The position numbers and the translations under genes are program-made. A stretch of 64,000 nucleotides of DNA, from NCBI RefSeq assembly GCF_001951155.1, contig NZ_CP016359.1:3434001-3498000 (forward strand). Reading direction: 5' to 3'. Position 1 is the stretch's first letter. Each line of letters starts with the position of its first letter. The notes below the pieces were generated by a model, which saw only the letters and a list, made by a program, of their open reading frames with translations, did not search any database and was not told the DNA's origin. Shown in pieces: positions 8,207 to 17,300 of the stretch. The stretch comes from Christiangramia flava JLT2011. Its GTDB lineage: Bacteria > Bacteroidota > Bacteroidia > Flavobacteriales > Flavobacteriaceae.

Positions 8207-8500
8207 TTCGAGATATGCATAAATAAACCCCTTGCCACTCACCTCGCCAGGCATACTTTTGCAACTACTATTATATTGACCAATGGAGTTCCGATTGAAT
8301 CTGTAAGTAAGATGCTGGGGCACCAAGATTTAAGAACCACCCAACATTATGCTAAGATTGTGAATAGAAAAATTAGTGATGATATGAAGGCTTTAAAATC
8401 ATACTTATTAAAAAAGAAGAGAATAAATATAAAATTAATAAAAAGAAAATGTGATAATTCAAAAAACTTATTTTTAAAGATATCTTTCAGATGTAGTTAG
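8207..8500 (+). pseudogene. Tyrosine recombinase remnant (C-terminal catalytic fragment)
   Basis: From about 8210 the frame reads EICINKPLATHLARHTFATT followed by NGVPIESVSKMLGHQDLRTT and QHYAKI, the C-terminal catalytic part of a Bacteroidota site-specific integrase (HxxR box, GHxxxxTT box and the active-site Tyr in QHYA). A stop precedes it at 8204-8206 and no N-terminal or first catalytic Arg region is present, so this is a decayed fragment. After QHYAKIVNRKISDDM the tail becomes Lys-rich and unlike the family. It is a footprint of an earlier mobile element inserted between the two defence modules. Confidence 0.8.
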
Positions 8501-8672
8501 TTGCTTGATTGAGGCCATATTTTCAATAGAGTTTCCAGATTAATCTTTACTTCTAAAATTTTCACGTAATTTGCTCTCAAATTACGCTTTAAACTTTAAA
8601 AGGATTAACTGAAATTCATTATAATTAGTAATCTATATATTTTCAAATAATATCGCATATAAAAAATAAATC

Positions 8673-9932
8673 ATGAGTTTAGTTAATTTACATCGGGATA
8701 TTGGAACTGCGAAAGATAACCGGAATAGCCCTATTCATGATTGGTATAGATTCACAGCCGGTTTTTCATATAAATTGGTTCAAAAAATTATCGAAGCCGA
8801 AAAACTAGGTTCAAAGGATTGCATATATGAAAGCTTTGCAGGTTGTGGCACTACTTTGGTTTCAGCTCAAAAAAATGGAATTAAAGCGGTTGGTAATGAA
8901 GGTCAGGAATTACTCTATAATGTTATCAAAGGAAAACTGGATTGGTCTGTTGATATTAGTAAAATTACTCGATTTTTAACCCAATTAGAAAGAGATTTAG
9001 ATAATGGAACCTACAAGGATAACTATCATGAATTGCTTAAGACATTATATTCCGAAAGCGATCTATATCAACTCTATTTTATTCGAGATTATATTAGTAA
9101 AAATGTAAGTGATGAGAGATTAACCTATTTTTTAAACTTGGCCCTTACTCAATCATTGCACAAAGTAAGTATACATCCGATCGCTATTCCGTATATTTCC
9201 AGAAGTAAGACCTTAAATAATTCTTTATCTGCTCTTGATACTTTCAAGAATACTGTAATTAAAATGAAAGAGGATCTAGAATTTGTAAAAGAAAAGGAAC
9301 TAACAACGGAAATATTTCTGCACGATTCCAGAAGAAAAAATGAAAATATTAATGATGGGTCATGTTCCATTTGTATAACCTCACCTCCATACTTAAACAA
9401 TTTGGATTATGGAGAAGTTTCCAAGGTTTGCTCTCATTTTTTTGGATTCACGAATGACTGGAATGAGATTACAGAAAAAGTAAGAAAAAACCTTGTTACT
9501 GGTGCGACCACTCATTATAAGGAGTCTGAATTTGAAATTGAGAAATGGAAACGTGAAGATTTTTATTTGAACAATAGAATAGTAATGGATAATATTCTAA
9601 AGGATATATTTAAAATCGAGACTATTAGTAAGACTCGCAAAGGCAAAAAAAGCTTTCACATTCTTGCATTATATTATTTTCAAGATATGTACCAAGTTTT
9701 TTTAGAGATGCGGAGAGTTTTAAGGAAGGGTAGTAAGGCCTATTTAGTTTTGGGAGATTCGGCTCCCTATGGAGTTTTTATAGATACCACTAAAGTTTTA
9801 GGTGAGATTGCAAAAAATTGTGGATTTAATAAGTTTGAAATTATAAAGATAAGAGAAAGGGGAACAAAATGGCAATCTCTTACCCATCGACATAATTTAA
9901 AATTATCAGAAAACATTTTATTGCTTGAATAG
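8673..9932 (+). CDS. DNA methyltransferase with SPPY motif, first gene of a four-gene putative defence operon
   Basis: A 419-aa beta-type amino-methyltransferase. The motif X-like segment HDWYRFTAGFSYKLV (22-36) precedes motif I (S-F-A-G-C-G-T-T, 54-61); motif IV is S237-P-P-Y in ITSPPYLNNLDYG, and a late conserved block has LVLGDSAPYGVF. SPPY is commonest in N4-cytosine methyltransferases, though N6-adenine cannot be excluded. The insert between motifs I and IV (about 62-235) is large and probably contains target recognition. The next gene starts inside its last codons (8-base overlap). It presumably marks self DNA for a restriction-like system with the downstream ATPase and nuclease; no standard restriction enzyme is adjacent. 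Confidence 0.9.
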   Translation: MSLVNLHRDIGTAKDNRNSPIHDWYRFTAGFSYKLVQKIIEAEKLGSKDCIYESFAGCGTTLVSAQKNGIKAVGNEGQELLYNVIKGKLDWSVDISKITRFLTQLERDLDNGTYKDNYHELLKTLYSESDLYQLYFIRDYISKNVSDERLTYFLNLALTQSLHKVSIHPIAIPYISRSKTLNNSLSALDTFKNTVIKMKEDLEFVKEKELTTEIFLHDSRRKNENINDGSCSICITSPPYLNNLDYGEVSKVCSHFFGFTNDWNEITEKVRKNLVTGATTHYKESEFEIEKWKREDFYLNNRIVMDNILKDIFKIETISKTRKGKKSFHILALYYFQDMYQVFLEMRRVLRKGSKAYLVLGDSAPYGVFIDTTKVLGEIAKNCGFNKFEIIKIRERGTKWQSLTHRHNLKLSENILLLE

Positions 9933-10941
9933 TACAATTGAGGACATATCAAGTTTACCTGTTATAAAACTTCCCATTTTGGATGACATTTTAGTATCCA
10001 AAACGTATAATAAAGGATGGTCGTATTCAAACGTTTATTATCTACAACCGATAAAAGACATTTATCTAATAATTAAAAATTACCCTCATACAAAGTTAGA
10101 TAATAGAAAAATTAGAGATGCTTATTTAAAAACGATACCAGATCTTAGCAATAAATGGTCAAAAAGAAAAAATCTTGAATATGTAAATGCATTAAGAAAT
10201 TTTGGATTAATTGATCAGGAAAATAAAATAATTAAAGAAGTTTTTGAGGATTCTGAAATTGGAGAAGAATTGTCACAAAATGATTTGTTAGATTTTCGAG
10301 ATATATTCTTTAGTTACTTCAGATTTAAAGAAATATCCAGTTGGTATCTATTTCCTTGTCAGGAAAATCATAATCGATTTGAATCTATTACTCTTAAAGA
10401 GCTTGTCCAGGATTCTATTCCATTGTTTGCCACTAAAGACGACAAATTTTTTAACAAAATTTTATTTAAATTAGAAAATATTCGTAATGTCTATGTTGTT
10501 GATGAGGATTTAACACATCTGATGAGATTCTTTGAGGTTTTTCTAAAATGGGGAACTACATTAGGTATAATGGATAAATTCAATCTAAACTCAATAAATT
10601 TGAAAACTCAAAATAATAAGGATATCACAATCTCTTATTTTATAAAGCCATTTAATTATTTTGACCTAAGAGCCTTTATAGAAAGAAAGAAATTCTGGAG
10701 TCGTCAAATTTTAATACCTGAATTGGTTTTTGAGATTGCCAAAGAATTTCGATATTCTGTTTTTGAAATAAAAAATTTCATAGTTCAACAAATTCTGGAA
10801 AACGATGAGTTGACTTATGAGAGAACTTCTGCAGTCTTTATTGTAAAAGGAAAAAATAGCGCGGAAAAAGTAAAGGCAGCAACTTATTTATATCCAATTA
10901 TTAATGATAGCTATGTTTCACATCTTATAATAAGGAAATGA
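9925..10941 (+). CDS. Unrecognised protein, second gene of the methyltransferase/ATPase/PIN operon
   Basis: I do not recognise this 338-aa protein. The only usable early start is TTG at 9925, inside the end of the methyltransferase gene, and its stop overlaps the ATPase start (ATGA), so translation is coupled on both sides. Residues 56-97 (KIRDAYLKTIPDLS, then NALRNFGLIDQENK) look like a winged-helix DNA-binding segment, and residues about 280-320 (VFEIAKEFRYSVFEIKNFI) could be a second one. No nuclease, helicase or transmembrane motif is evident. By position it may be the target-recognition or adaptor subunit between the methyltransferase and ATPase; this is inference only. Confidence 0.7.
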   Translation: MNSTIEDISSLPVIKLPILDDILVSKTYNKGWSYSNVYYLQPIKDIYLIIKNYPHTKLDNRKIRDAYLKTIPDLSNKWSKRKNLEYVNALRNFGLIDQENKIIKEVFEDSEIGEELSQNDLLDFRDIFFSYFRFKEISSWYLFPCQENHNRFESITLKELVQDSIPLFATKDDKFFNKILFKLENIRNVYVVDEDLTHLMRFFEVFLKWGTTLGIMDKFNLNSINLKTQNNKDITISYFIKPFNYFDLRAFIERKKFWSRQILIPELVFEIAKEFRYSVFEIKNFIVQQILENDELTYERTSAVFIVKGKNSAEKVKAATYLYPIINDSYVSHLIIRK

Positions 10942-12218
10942 CAATAGACATAAACGAAATTTTAAAAAATAGGGAAGACCAAAGCGACAAGGATAGATAT
11001 GAAAAATTAAATTTGAAATCTAACCCTTTTCCTAAATCAGGTACAGCAAATATTAACGAATCATCTGAGCAGACCAAGGCCCTTACCCCAATAGATGATA
11101 TTGTTCATCGCCAAATAGTAGATTATATTGCAGATTCCCTATATGCTTCTAATGAAGAAGACCAAAAATTAATTGGAACAATTACAGGAGATTATGGCAC
11201 AGGAAAAACTCAGTTACTATTATATGCAAAGTCTATTATTCAAAGTAAAAGTAAAAAAGCGTTTGCTATTTATATTAACAATCCAGGAACCACACTTTCT
11301 CAGCTAATAGGTTCTATAATTGAAAACATTGGTCAAGAGCAGTTTAAAAAATACTTATGGACCCAAGTTATAGATGAAATTAAAAACACTAATAATAACT
11401 ATAAAGTCCAGTTGTCGAAATTTTTAGCCAATCCACAAGGAAAAATGTTTGGTGATGAAAATGATCCATTTTCTGTAGAAAATGAAGCGAATCACAAAGC
11501 ATTTTTAGATGCGTTTCTGAATCAAATTAATAACAAGAAATCACGTTCGGAATTAAACGAAACTCTCAAAACAATTATCCTTCAGATTTTAGAAAAAAGA
11601 AACAATGATGCTGTTATAGCAGATTATTTCTATAACCTTATTGCGGAAGATTTTGGGGTAAGTAAAACATGGGAAACTATAACCTCAGGAACTGGCAAGT
11701 ATCTTAATAATAAGGTAGTCAAATTATTGAATGCAATTATTGATATTGTTCGGGATCAAGGCTTCGATAGGTTTTATCTTTTAGTCGACGAATTTGAAGA
11801 TATTACATCTGGTAGACTCACAAAAAAAGAAAGTGATTCCTATGCTTACAATTTGAGAGCATTAATTGATAAAGAGAGAAGATGGTGCTTATTAATTGCT
11901 TTAACCAGAACAGCATTAGAAGATATTAGAAAAATTTCTCCTCCATTAGCCGATAGATTAACTGATAGAGAAATAAATATTCAAAGACTTTCCGCTGACC
12001 AGTTCAGAAAACTGGTAATCAATTATCTGAACTTAAGTCGTGATTCAAGCGAAACATATGAACCTTTTACTGAGGAGGCTTTAGATTTAGTAAATAAATC
12101 TTCAGGAGAATTACCCCGATTGGCCTTAAGAAAACTACATTTTATTTTAGAGCGAGCTGCTGATGAAAAAGATATCAAATTAATTGATGTTGACTTTGCA
12201 AAAAGTCATTTACAATAA
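10938..12218 (+). CDS. P-loop ATPase (ORC/AAA-like), third gene of the putative defence operon
   Basis: ATPase of 426 aa. Walker A is G84-D-Y-G-T-G-K-T91, preceded by the NPFP segment (29-32) seen in ORC/TniB/BrxC-type ATPases. Walker B is LLVDEFEDI at about 284-292, followed by a sensor-like region (LLIALTRTALEDI) and an arginine-rich SPPLADRLTDREI. The C-terminal ~90 residues look like a lid plus winged helix (LPRLALRKLHFILERA). There are no helicase motifs, so it is more likely a switch or loader than a translocase. It overlaps the preceding gene by 4 bases and is 9 bases from the PIN-like gene. It resembles small ATPases of BREX-like and other multi-gene defence systems, without an exact match I can name. 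Confidence 0.85.
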   Translation: MTIDINEILKNREDQSDKDRYEKLNLKSNPFPKSGTANINESSEQTKALTPIDDIVHRQIVDYIADSLYASNEEDQKLIGTITGDYGTGKTQLLLYAKSIIQSKSKKAFAIYINNPGTTLSQLIGSIIENIGQEQFKKYLWTQVIDEIKNTNNNYKVQLSKFLANPQGKMFGDENDPFSVENEANHKAFLDAFLNQINNKKSRSELNETLKTIILQILEKRNNDAVIADYFYNLIAEDFGVSKTWETITSGTGKYLNNKVVKLLNAIIDIVRDQGFDRFYLLVDEFEDITSGRLTKKESDSYAYNLRALIDKERRWCLLIALTRTALEDIRKISPPLADRLTDREINIQRLSADQFRKLVINYLNLSRDSSETYEPFTEEALDLVNKSSGELPRLALRKLHFILERAADEKDIKLIDVDFAKSHLQ

Positions 12219-12227
12219 ATAGGCAAA

Positions 12228-13325
12228 ATGACAAAATTTAACACCGTAGATCCGGCATTTAAAATTAAAGTGGCCCTTGATACACAGTTATTAGCTTATT
12301 TAATTGATGACAGTTATCCAAGTTTTACAAGATTCTATGAATGCTTAAAAAATTCACCCTTTGTGGATATAGTTTGTTCTCGTTTTGTTACGTTCGAATA
12401 TATAGGAATTAGAAAATTAGAACATTATTTGCGTAAACTATATAGTTCAACTAATGGAAAAATGAACTTTAGTTCAGCGCTAAAATACCGTAACGAATTT
12501 AAAGCGCCAGAATTAGATTATGAGCAATGTTATGAATCCATAAAATTAGATATTGAAGCGGAACTTACAAAACTCAACGATGATTATGGCATCCAGTATG
12601 AGGACAATATATTGCATCAAGGCTTATGGCATCCACATCAAGAATTATTGTTGTCCTCACGTATTTCTAAAGAAGACTGTTTAGTTCTACTATCAAGTAT
12701 TTTTCCCCAGGATATGGTTAGAGAATCGCATTCAGTTTTTTTAACAAATGACAATCAATTTTATAAATCTTTTTGTGGAAAAAAAGGCTATAGAATGCAA
12801 GCCATTGATGAAGTATTTGATAATAATGGTCTGGTAAAACCTGAAACATTTAATATTAAAAAAATTAGCGCTCAAAACTCTGAAGTATTCAATCTAACCG
12901 AAACAATTGAAGATGATAAAGTAGATAATTTAGCGCTGAATTTTATCTTTGATCAAATTTGTATCAAAAATGAAAATTTAATTTTAGGTAAAACAATTAA
13001 ATGTGATTGTAGTAAGAACTTAAAAAAAACCATGCTGTGTTTTGAATTACTAGAAAATATTGAATTACCGGAAAAACTTTACACAGCAATTCTTTATAGG
13101 AATGATAAAGAACTTGATTTATATATTCATCATACTTCATTTAAGGACTTCCATAACGTGACTAGAATTGAAGAATTTCCTTACGTTGGAAATGGTAATT
13201 TATCATCCCGCCTTATAACATTGCTTATAAAAGCTAAAGATAGCTCGCCGATAGATGAAAACTTAATGACTTTATTAACAGCAAAGGATAACGTTATATT
13301 CGTTCATCCTGATAATTCAATTTAA
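12228..13325 (+). CDS. PIN-like nuclease, fourth gene of the putative defence operon
   Basis: Protein of 365 aa. The first ~185 residues have the acidic layout of a PIN/FEN-like nuclease: D18 in KVALDTQLLAYLID, E57 in VTFEYIGIRKLE, E149-D150 in SKEDCLVLLSSIF, and N174-D175 in VFLTNDNQFYKSF. The remaining ~180 residues are unrecognised, with C-D-C spacing (IKCDCSKN) and an EDKVDNLALNFIF segment, and may bind substrate or the ATPase. As last gene of a tight operon with a DNA methyltransferase and an ATPase it is the natural effector. RNA or DNA as substrate cannot be told from sequence; the PIN assignment is by pattern only. Confidence 0.72.
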   Translation: MTKFNTVDPAFKIKVALDTQLLAYLIDDSYPSFTRFYECLKNSPFVDIVCSRFVTFEYIGIRKLEHYLRKLYSSTNGKMNFSSALKYRNEFKAPELDYEQCYESIKLDIEAELTKLNDDYGIQYEDNILHQGLWHPHQELLLSSRISKEDCLVLLSSIFPQDMVRESHSVFLTNDNQFYKSFCGKKGYRMQAIDEVFDNNGLVKPETFNIKKISAQNSEVFNLTETIEDDKVDNLALNFIFDQICIKNENLILGKTIKCDCSKNLKKTMLCFELLENIELPEKLYTAILYRNDKELDLYIHHTSFKDFHNVTRIEEFPYVGNGNLSSRLITLLIKAKDSSPIDENLMTLLTAKDNVIFVHPDNSI

Positions 13326-13397
13326 TATTTATCGGAGTTGCCCTTTGTAGTATTTCAAAAAAATTAAAGAGTTCAGCATTAAATTTTCTAAACCAAA

Positions 13398-13688
13398 TCA
13401 TTTTCCGTCTAGCTTCCGATAGTAATCTTCAAAGTTAAAATCTATATCTAATAACTTAGCTGGAGAAACCCGCAAACCGATTGCAATATCTATCAAAGTC
13501 GTAAGTTGACAATCTATATTATTATTAGCAACATCACTTATACGTGCAGAGGTAGTGTTACATTTTTCCGATATCACATTATAAGGAGTATCTCCTTTTA
13601 AATCTTTCAATCTTCTAGCTATAAGAGCTTTTATTTCTTCTGTTTTGTTATCCTTCATGATCAGGTTTTCTGCAATTTGAAGGATCAT
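13398..13688 (-). CDS. Small XRE-type helix-turn-helix regulator
   Basis: Protein of 96 aa with one lambda-repressor-like helix-turn-helix (about 25-80): TPYNVISEKCNTTSARISDV, a turn, then LTTLIDIAIGLRVSPAKLLDI. No effector domain. An ATG 10 codons later is an alternative start. It converges on the PIN-like gene with a 72-base gap. The palindrome ATTACCGCATTCGGTAAT is centred about 20 bases upstream of its start and is a likely autoregulatory operator. It may control the neighbouring operon or the structured region on its other side; this is inference from position. Confidence 0.75.
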   Translation of the reverse strand: MILQIAENLIMKDNKTEEIKALIARRLKDLKGDTPYNVISEKCNTTSARISDVANNNIDCQLTTLIDIAIGLRVSPAKLLDIDFNFEDYYRKLDGK

Positions 13689-13700
13689 TAGAAAATTTTT

Positions 13701-13718
13701 ATTACCGCATTCGGTAAT
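13701..13718. promoter_or_regulatory. Operator-like palindrome upstream of the XRE regulator
   Basis: ATTACCG-CATT-CGGTAAT: 7-bp perfect arms around a 4-base spacer, 13 bases upstream of the XRE start codon and 17 bases upstream of a TATATTTG box on the plus strand. The position suits a dimeric HTH repressor acting on both directions. Confidence 0.5.
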
Positions 13719-13734
13719 ATTTAAATTATATTAT

Positions 13735-13742
13735 TATATTTG
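13735..13742 (+). promoter_or_regulatory. Candidate plus-strand -7 box reading into the structured non-coding region
   Basis: TATATTTG fits the Bacteroidota -7 consensus TAnnTTTG. A second match, TATTTTTG, lies at 13754-13761. No clear -33 TTG is present; the operator-like palindrome occupies that area. Transcription would start near 13750 and read into the hairpin region. Confidence 0.35.
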
Positions 13743-13749
13743 GTTAATA

Positions 13750-13940
13750 TTAATATTTTTGCGAAACTTCTTAAAGTAAAATATTAGAAGCATTCGCTTT
13801 GAATCTCGGATTGAAAACTGGTAATTTTTAAGGAACGAGATGATAAGTGTAAATGCTCACGACCCGGGCGTGGGCTTACTTGTCGTTCCAAGGTATACCA
13901 GTACCACAATCCGATAAGTTGAGTAACCACGCCTTTTTTT
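13750..13940 (+). ncRNA. Candidate structured non-coding RNA with two competing hairpins and a T-run
   Basis: No convincing protein is encoded. A long imperfect hairpin spans 13807-13913, with perfectly matched arm pairs CGGATTG/CAATCCG, CTGGTA/TACCAG and GGAACGA/TCGTTCC, and inner GTAA/TTAC and GCTCACG/CGTGGGC pairs. The inner right arm GGCGTGGGCTTAC (13867-13879) can instead pair with GTAACCACGCC (13923-13933), which is followed by seven T, giving a terminator. The two folds exclude each other. It could be a small RNA of about 190 nt, an attenuated leader, or a degenerate palindromic element. Pairing is seen directly; transcription is inferred. Confidence 0.4.
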
Positions 13941-14348
13941 ATGCGGTAACTTTTCTTTTTCAAAGCTTTTGTTTCTTCACAGAAGCTCGCATTCATTAAC
14001 TAAATAAAAAAATTTATTAATGGCCAGGGTGGCCGGCACTTTTATAAGTGTATTCATTAATTCCTGTAAACGGGACAGGGAATTTTACAATCCCGTGGGT
14101 TACTGCAGGGACCCTATTCCAGGCAGTAGTTGGGTGGGAAGCCTGCATTCCTCCAGTTGGGAAAGCGTGGCTGGGTATATAATATCAGGATAACAGGATG
14201 CTTTTTTTGCTCCAAAAATTTGTATTAGTCAGTTAAAAAAATGCTTAAAAGAAAAGAAAGATGAACACTCGTTTTGGCGGGTAAAAGCGAGAAAGCCTTC
14301 CCTTGAGATTGCAGTCCAACAGGGAAGGCCTAAGCTTAAATAAAACTA
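13941..14348. other. Gene-free leader region before susC
   Basis: About 400 bases without a credible gene, richer in G and C than the defence island to its left. It contains several small inverted repeats: ACGGGA/TCCCGT near 14070-14096, TACTGC/GCAGTA near 14100-14129, and GCCTTCCCT (14295-14303) with AGGGAAGGC (14321-14329). The last lies 20 bases before the susC ATG and has no T-run, so it looks like part of a structured 5' leader, not a terminator. The stretch ATATCAGGATAACAGG near 14184 faintly resembles a cobalamin-riboswitch box, but the full consensus is not there. I cannot assign a known RNA family. Confidence 0.4.
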
Positions 14349-17300
14349 ATGTTTCATTTTAACTACCGTAAAATTATGAAAAATTTTTACAGGCGGGGCA
14401 TGATCCTTATCATGTTCCTGTTAGCCATGGGCTTATTGGTAATTTTAGCCATGTCCCAGGCCAAGGCGGCAACGCCGTCATTTAAAATTCCTGCCCATTT
14501 CCAGCAGCAAGTTTCAGGGAAAGTAACCGGCCCTACGGGTAAACCGCTTCAAGGAGTAAGTGTTTTTATCAAAGATAAACCTATAGGGGTGGTCACCAAT
14601 GAAGAAGGAGAATATAATGTCCAGACAGCCAGTGGCGATACACTCGTTTTTAGCTATTTCGGGTTTAAATCCCAAGAAATACCGGTAGGTAATCAAACCC
14701 TTATTAATATCTCGTTACAAGAAGACGTATCCTCGCTGGATGAGGTCCAGATCAATGCCGGGTATTACAATACCACGGCCAGGAAGAGTACGGGTAACAT
14801 TTCACGTGTTAAGGCAGAAGAAATCGATAACCAGCCGGTGATAAGCCCGTTACAGGCTTTGCAGGGAAGAGTGGCAGGTCTCGAAGTGAGCGATCCCAAC
14901 GGGATTCCGGGCGTGGCACCTGTAGTTCGCATCAGGGGACAGAATAGCCTGCGAAACTCCCTAGGTGATAATGGGAACCTTCCTCTATATATCATAGACG
15001 GTATGCCGGTGAATTCAGGACCGGTGAACTCCATTAACCAGTTTATTGCAGGTACAGGCACAGATCCTTTAAGCGGTCTCAACCTTTCAAATATTGAGAG
15101 TATCGAGATCCTAAAGGATGCCGACGCTACAGCTATATATGGCTCTCGGGGTGCAAACGGAGTTATTTTAATTACCACAAAAGGAGGAAAGTTTACCGGT
15201 GGAAAAGATAGGGTTGAAGCAAGGGTTTATAGCGGAGTGAGCAGTGTCTCTAATTTTGTAGATCTTTTAGATACGCCCAGGTACCTGGAACTTAGAAGAC
15301 AGGCCTTTGAAAATGACGGCGTGGAGCCAACAGCTTCCAATGCAGGGGATCTTTTGGTGTGGGACCAGGATCGAAATACCGACTGGCAGGACGTACTATT
15401 CGGAAATTCGGCTCCCACATTTAATGCAAACTTAAATTATTCAGGTGGCGGGGAGAATACTTCCTTTAAAATAGGAGCTTCTTACTTTAAACAGGGTAGT
15501 GTATTCCCGGGAGATTATTCTTTCGAAAAGAAAACAGTGAATGTTTCGTTTAATCGGCAGTCAGAAAATAGGAAATTCCGTTTTAATTTTTCAGCCAATT
15601 ACGGGATCAATGATAATGATCTTTTCAGTAGTAATAACTTCGTTAGTACAGCGCTTAATTTACCACCCAATGCACCTGAATTATACCAGGAGGATGGGAG
15701 TTTAAACTGGGAAAATTCAACCTGGCAAAATCCGTTAGCCTCTTTACAGGGTGATGGCAGATCACTTTCAAATAATTTAATCGCTAACCTGGGATTGCAA
15801 TACGAGCTATTTGAAGGCTTGACTCTTAAAGCTAATTTGGGATATACTTTTCTTAACAGTAGGGAAGATATTTTACTTCCCAGGGAAATTTATGACCCGG
15901 CTGCCTGGAATTTCGTATCCAATCGTTCCCAGCATTCCTTTGTAAATAGAAGATCCTGGATAGCAGAACCTCAGTTGGTTTATAATAAAAGCATTGGTAA
16001 TAATAATTTAGATGTCCTTATTGGCACCACTTTCCAGGAAAATGAAGATTCAAATCATATAATTAATGCCACAGGGTATGCCAACAATCACCTGATTGGT
16101 AACCTGGATGCAGCAGATGCCTTAAGCATAGGTAAAGACCAAACCCAGGAGTATAAATATCAGGCTGTTTTTGCACGTTTGGGCTATAACTGGAAGGAAA
16201 CCTATTTCCTTAACTTAACAGGAAGAAGGGACGGGTCTTCACGTTTTGGACCCAGCAACCGGTTTGCCAATTTTGGCGCTATAGGAGGGGCCTGGATATT
16301 CTCAAACAGTCAATTTGTACAGGACCATCTTCGCTTCTTAAGTTTTGGAAAACTTAGGGGAAGCTATGGTGTCACGGGAAATGATCAAATAGGTGATTAT
16401 CGCTACCTGGAGACCTATCAGTCTACTCCCGGGCCCGGAGGCTTATACCCGGTGCGGCTTACCAATCCGTTCTTTTCATGGGAAACTAATAAAAAGATCG
16501 AGGCGGCCGTGGAACTTGGTTTCCTGAAAGACCGAATAAATTTAAACCTGAGCTGGTATAGGAACAGATCTTCAAACCAGCTTGTGGGGTATAATCTTCC
16601 TGCTATCACAGGTTTTAATACTGTGGAGGCAAATCTACCGGCCACGGTCCAGAATACAGGTTTGGAGATTGAATTTTCCACATTGAATATGCAAACGGAT
16701 GCGTTTCAATGGAGAAGTTCTTTCAATCTTACGCTGCCTTCGAATAAATTAATCAGGTTTGATGATCTTGAAGAAAGTGCTTATGCCAATGCATATAGAA
16801 TAGGCAAGCCGTTAAATCTTGCGAATGTTTATGAGTTTGAAGGGATAGACCCGGAAACAGGGTTTTTTCAGGTTCGCGATGTGAACGAAGATGGGCGATA
16901 CGATTTTGACGACCGGGTAATTTCAAAAGATCTGGGAAGAGAATATTATGGAGGTTTTAATAATCAGTTTAACTACAAAGGCTTTTCCCTGAACTTTTTA
17001 CTTGAATTTGTCAAACAACAGGGCAGGCGATATTATAGAGGAGTGCCGGGCTTTTTAGGAAATGTTAACCAGGGAAGTGTTGATGGAAGAGACGGCTTTA
17101 TACAAAGGCCAACTCAGTCAATTACAGGTTTTATCGCTTATAATAATGCCATGTCCAGTGATTATGGTATTGTAGATGCTTCCTATGTGCGATTAAAAAC
17201 TCTTTCTTTGGGATACCAGCTTCCTAAATCTATTCTACAAAATACTTCATTAACAGGCATACAATTCTTCCTGCACGGTCAAAATCTTTTAACGATAACA

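Noticed and set aside
8047..8326. Two short minus-strand open frames upstream of the HTH gene
   Set aside because: They run through the 32-bp palindrome and across the integrase fragment on the other strand; no motif or credible ribosome site.
13784..13996. Open frame of 70 codons on the minus strand
   Set aside because: It lies entirely within the hairpin arms of the candidate structured RNA, has no recognisable motif, and its composition follows the inverted repeats.
14061..14200. Possible cobalamin riboswitch before susC
   Set aside because: A box-like stretch ATATCAGGATAACAGG and some G-rich elements are present, but the conserved core and order of helices do not fit, and the gene is not a BtuB-type receptor.
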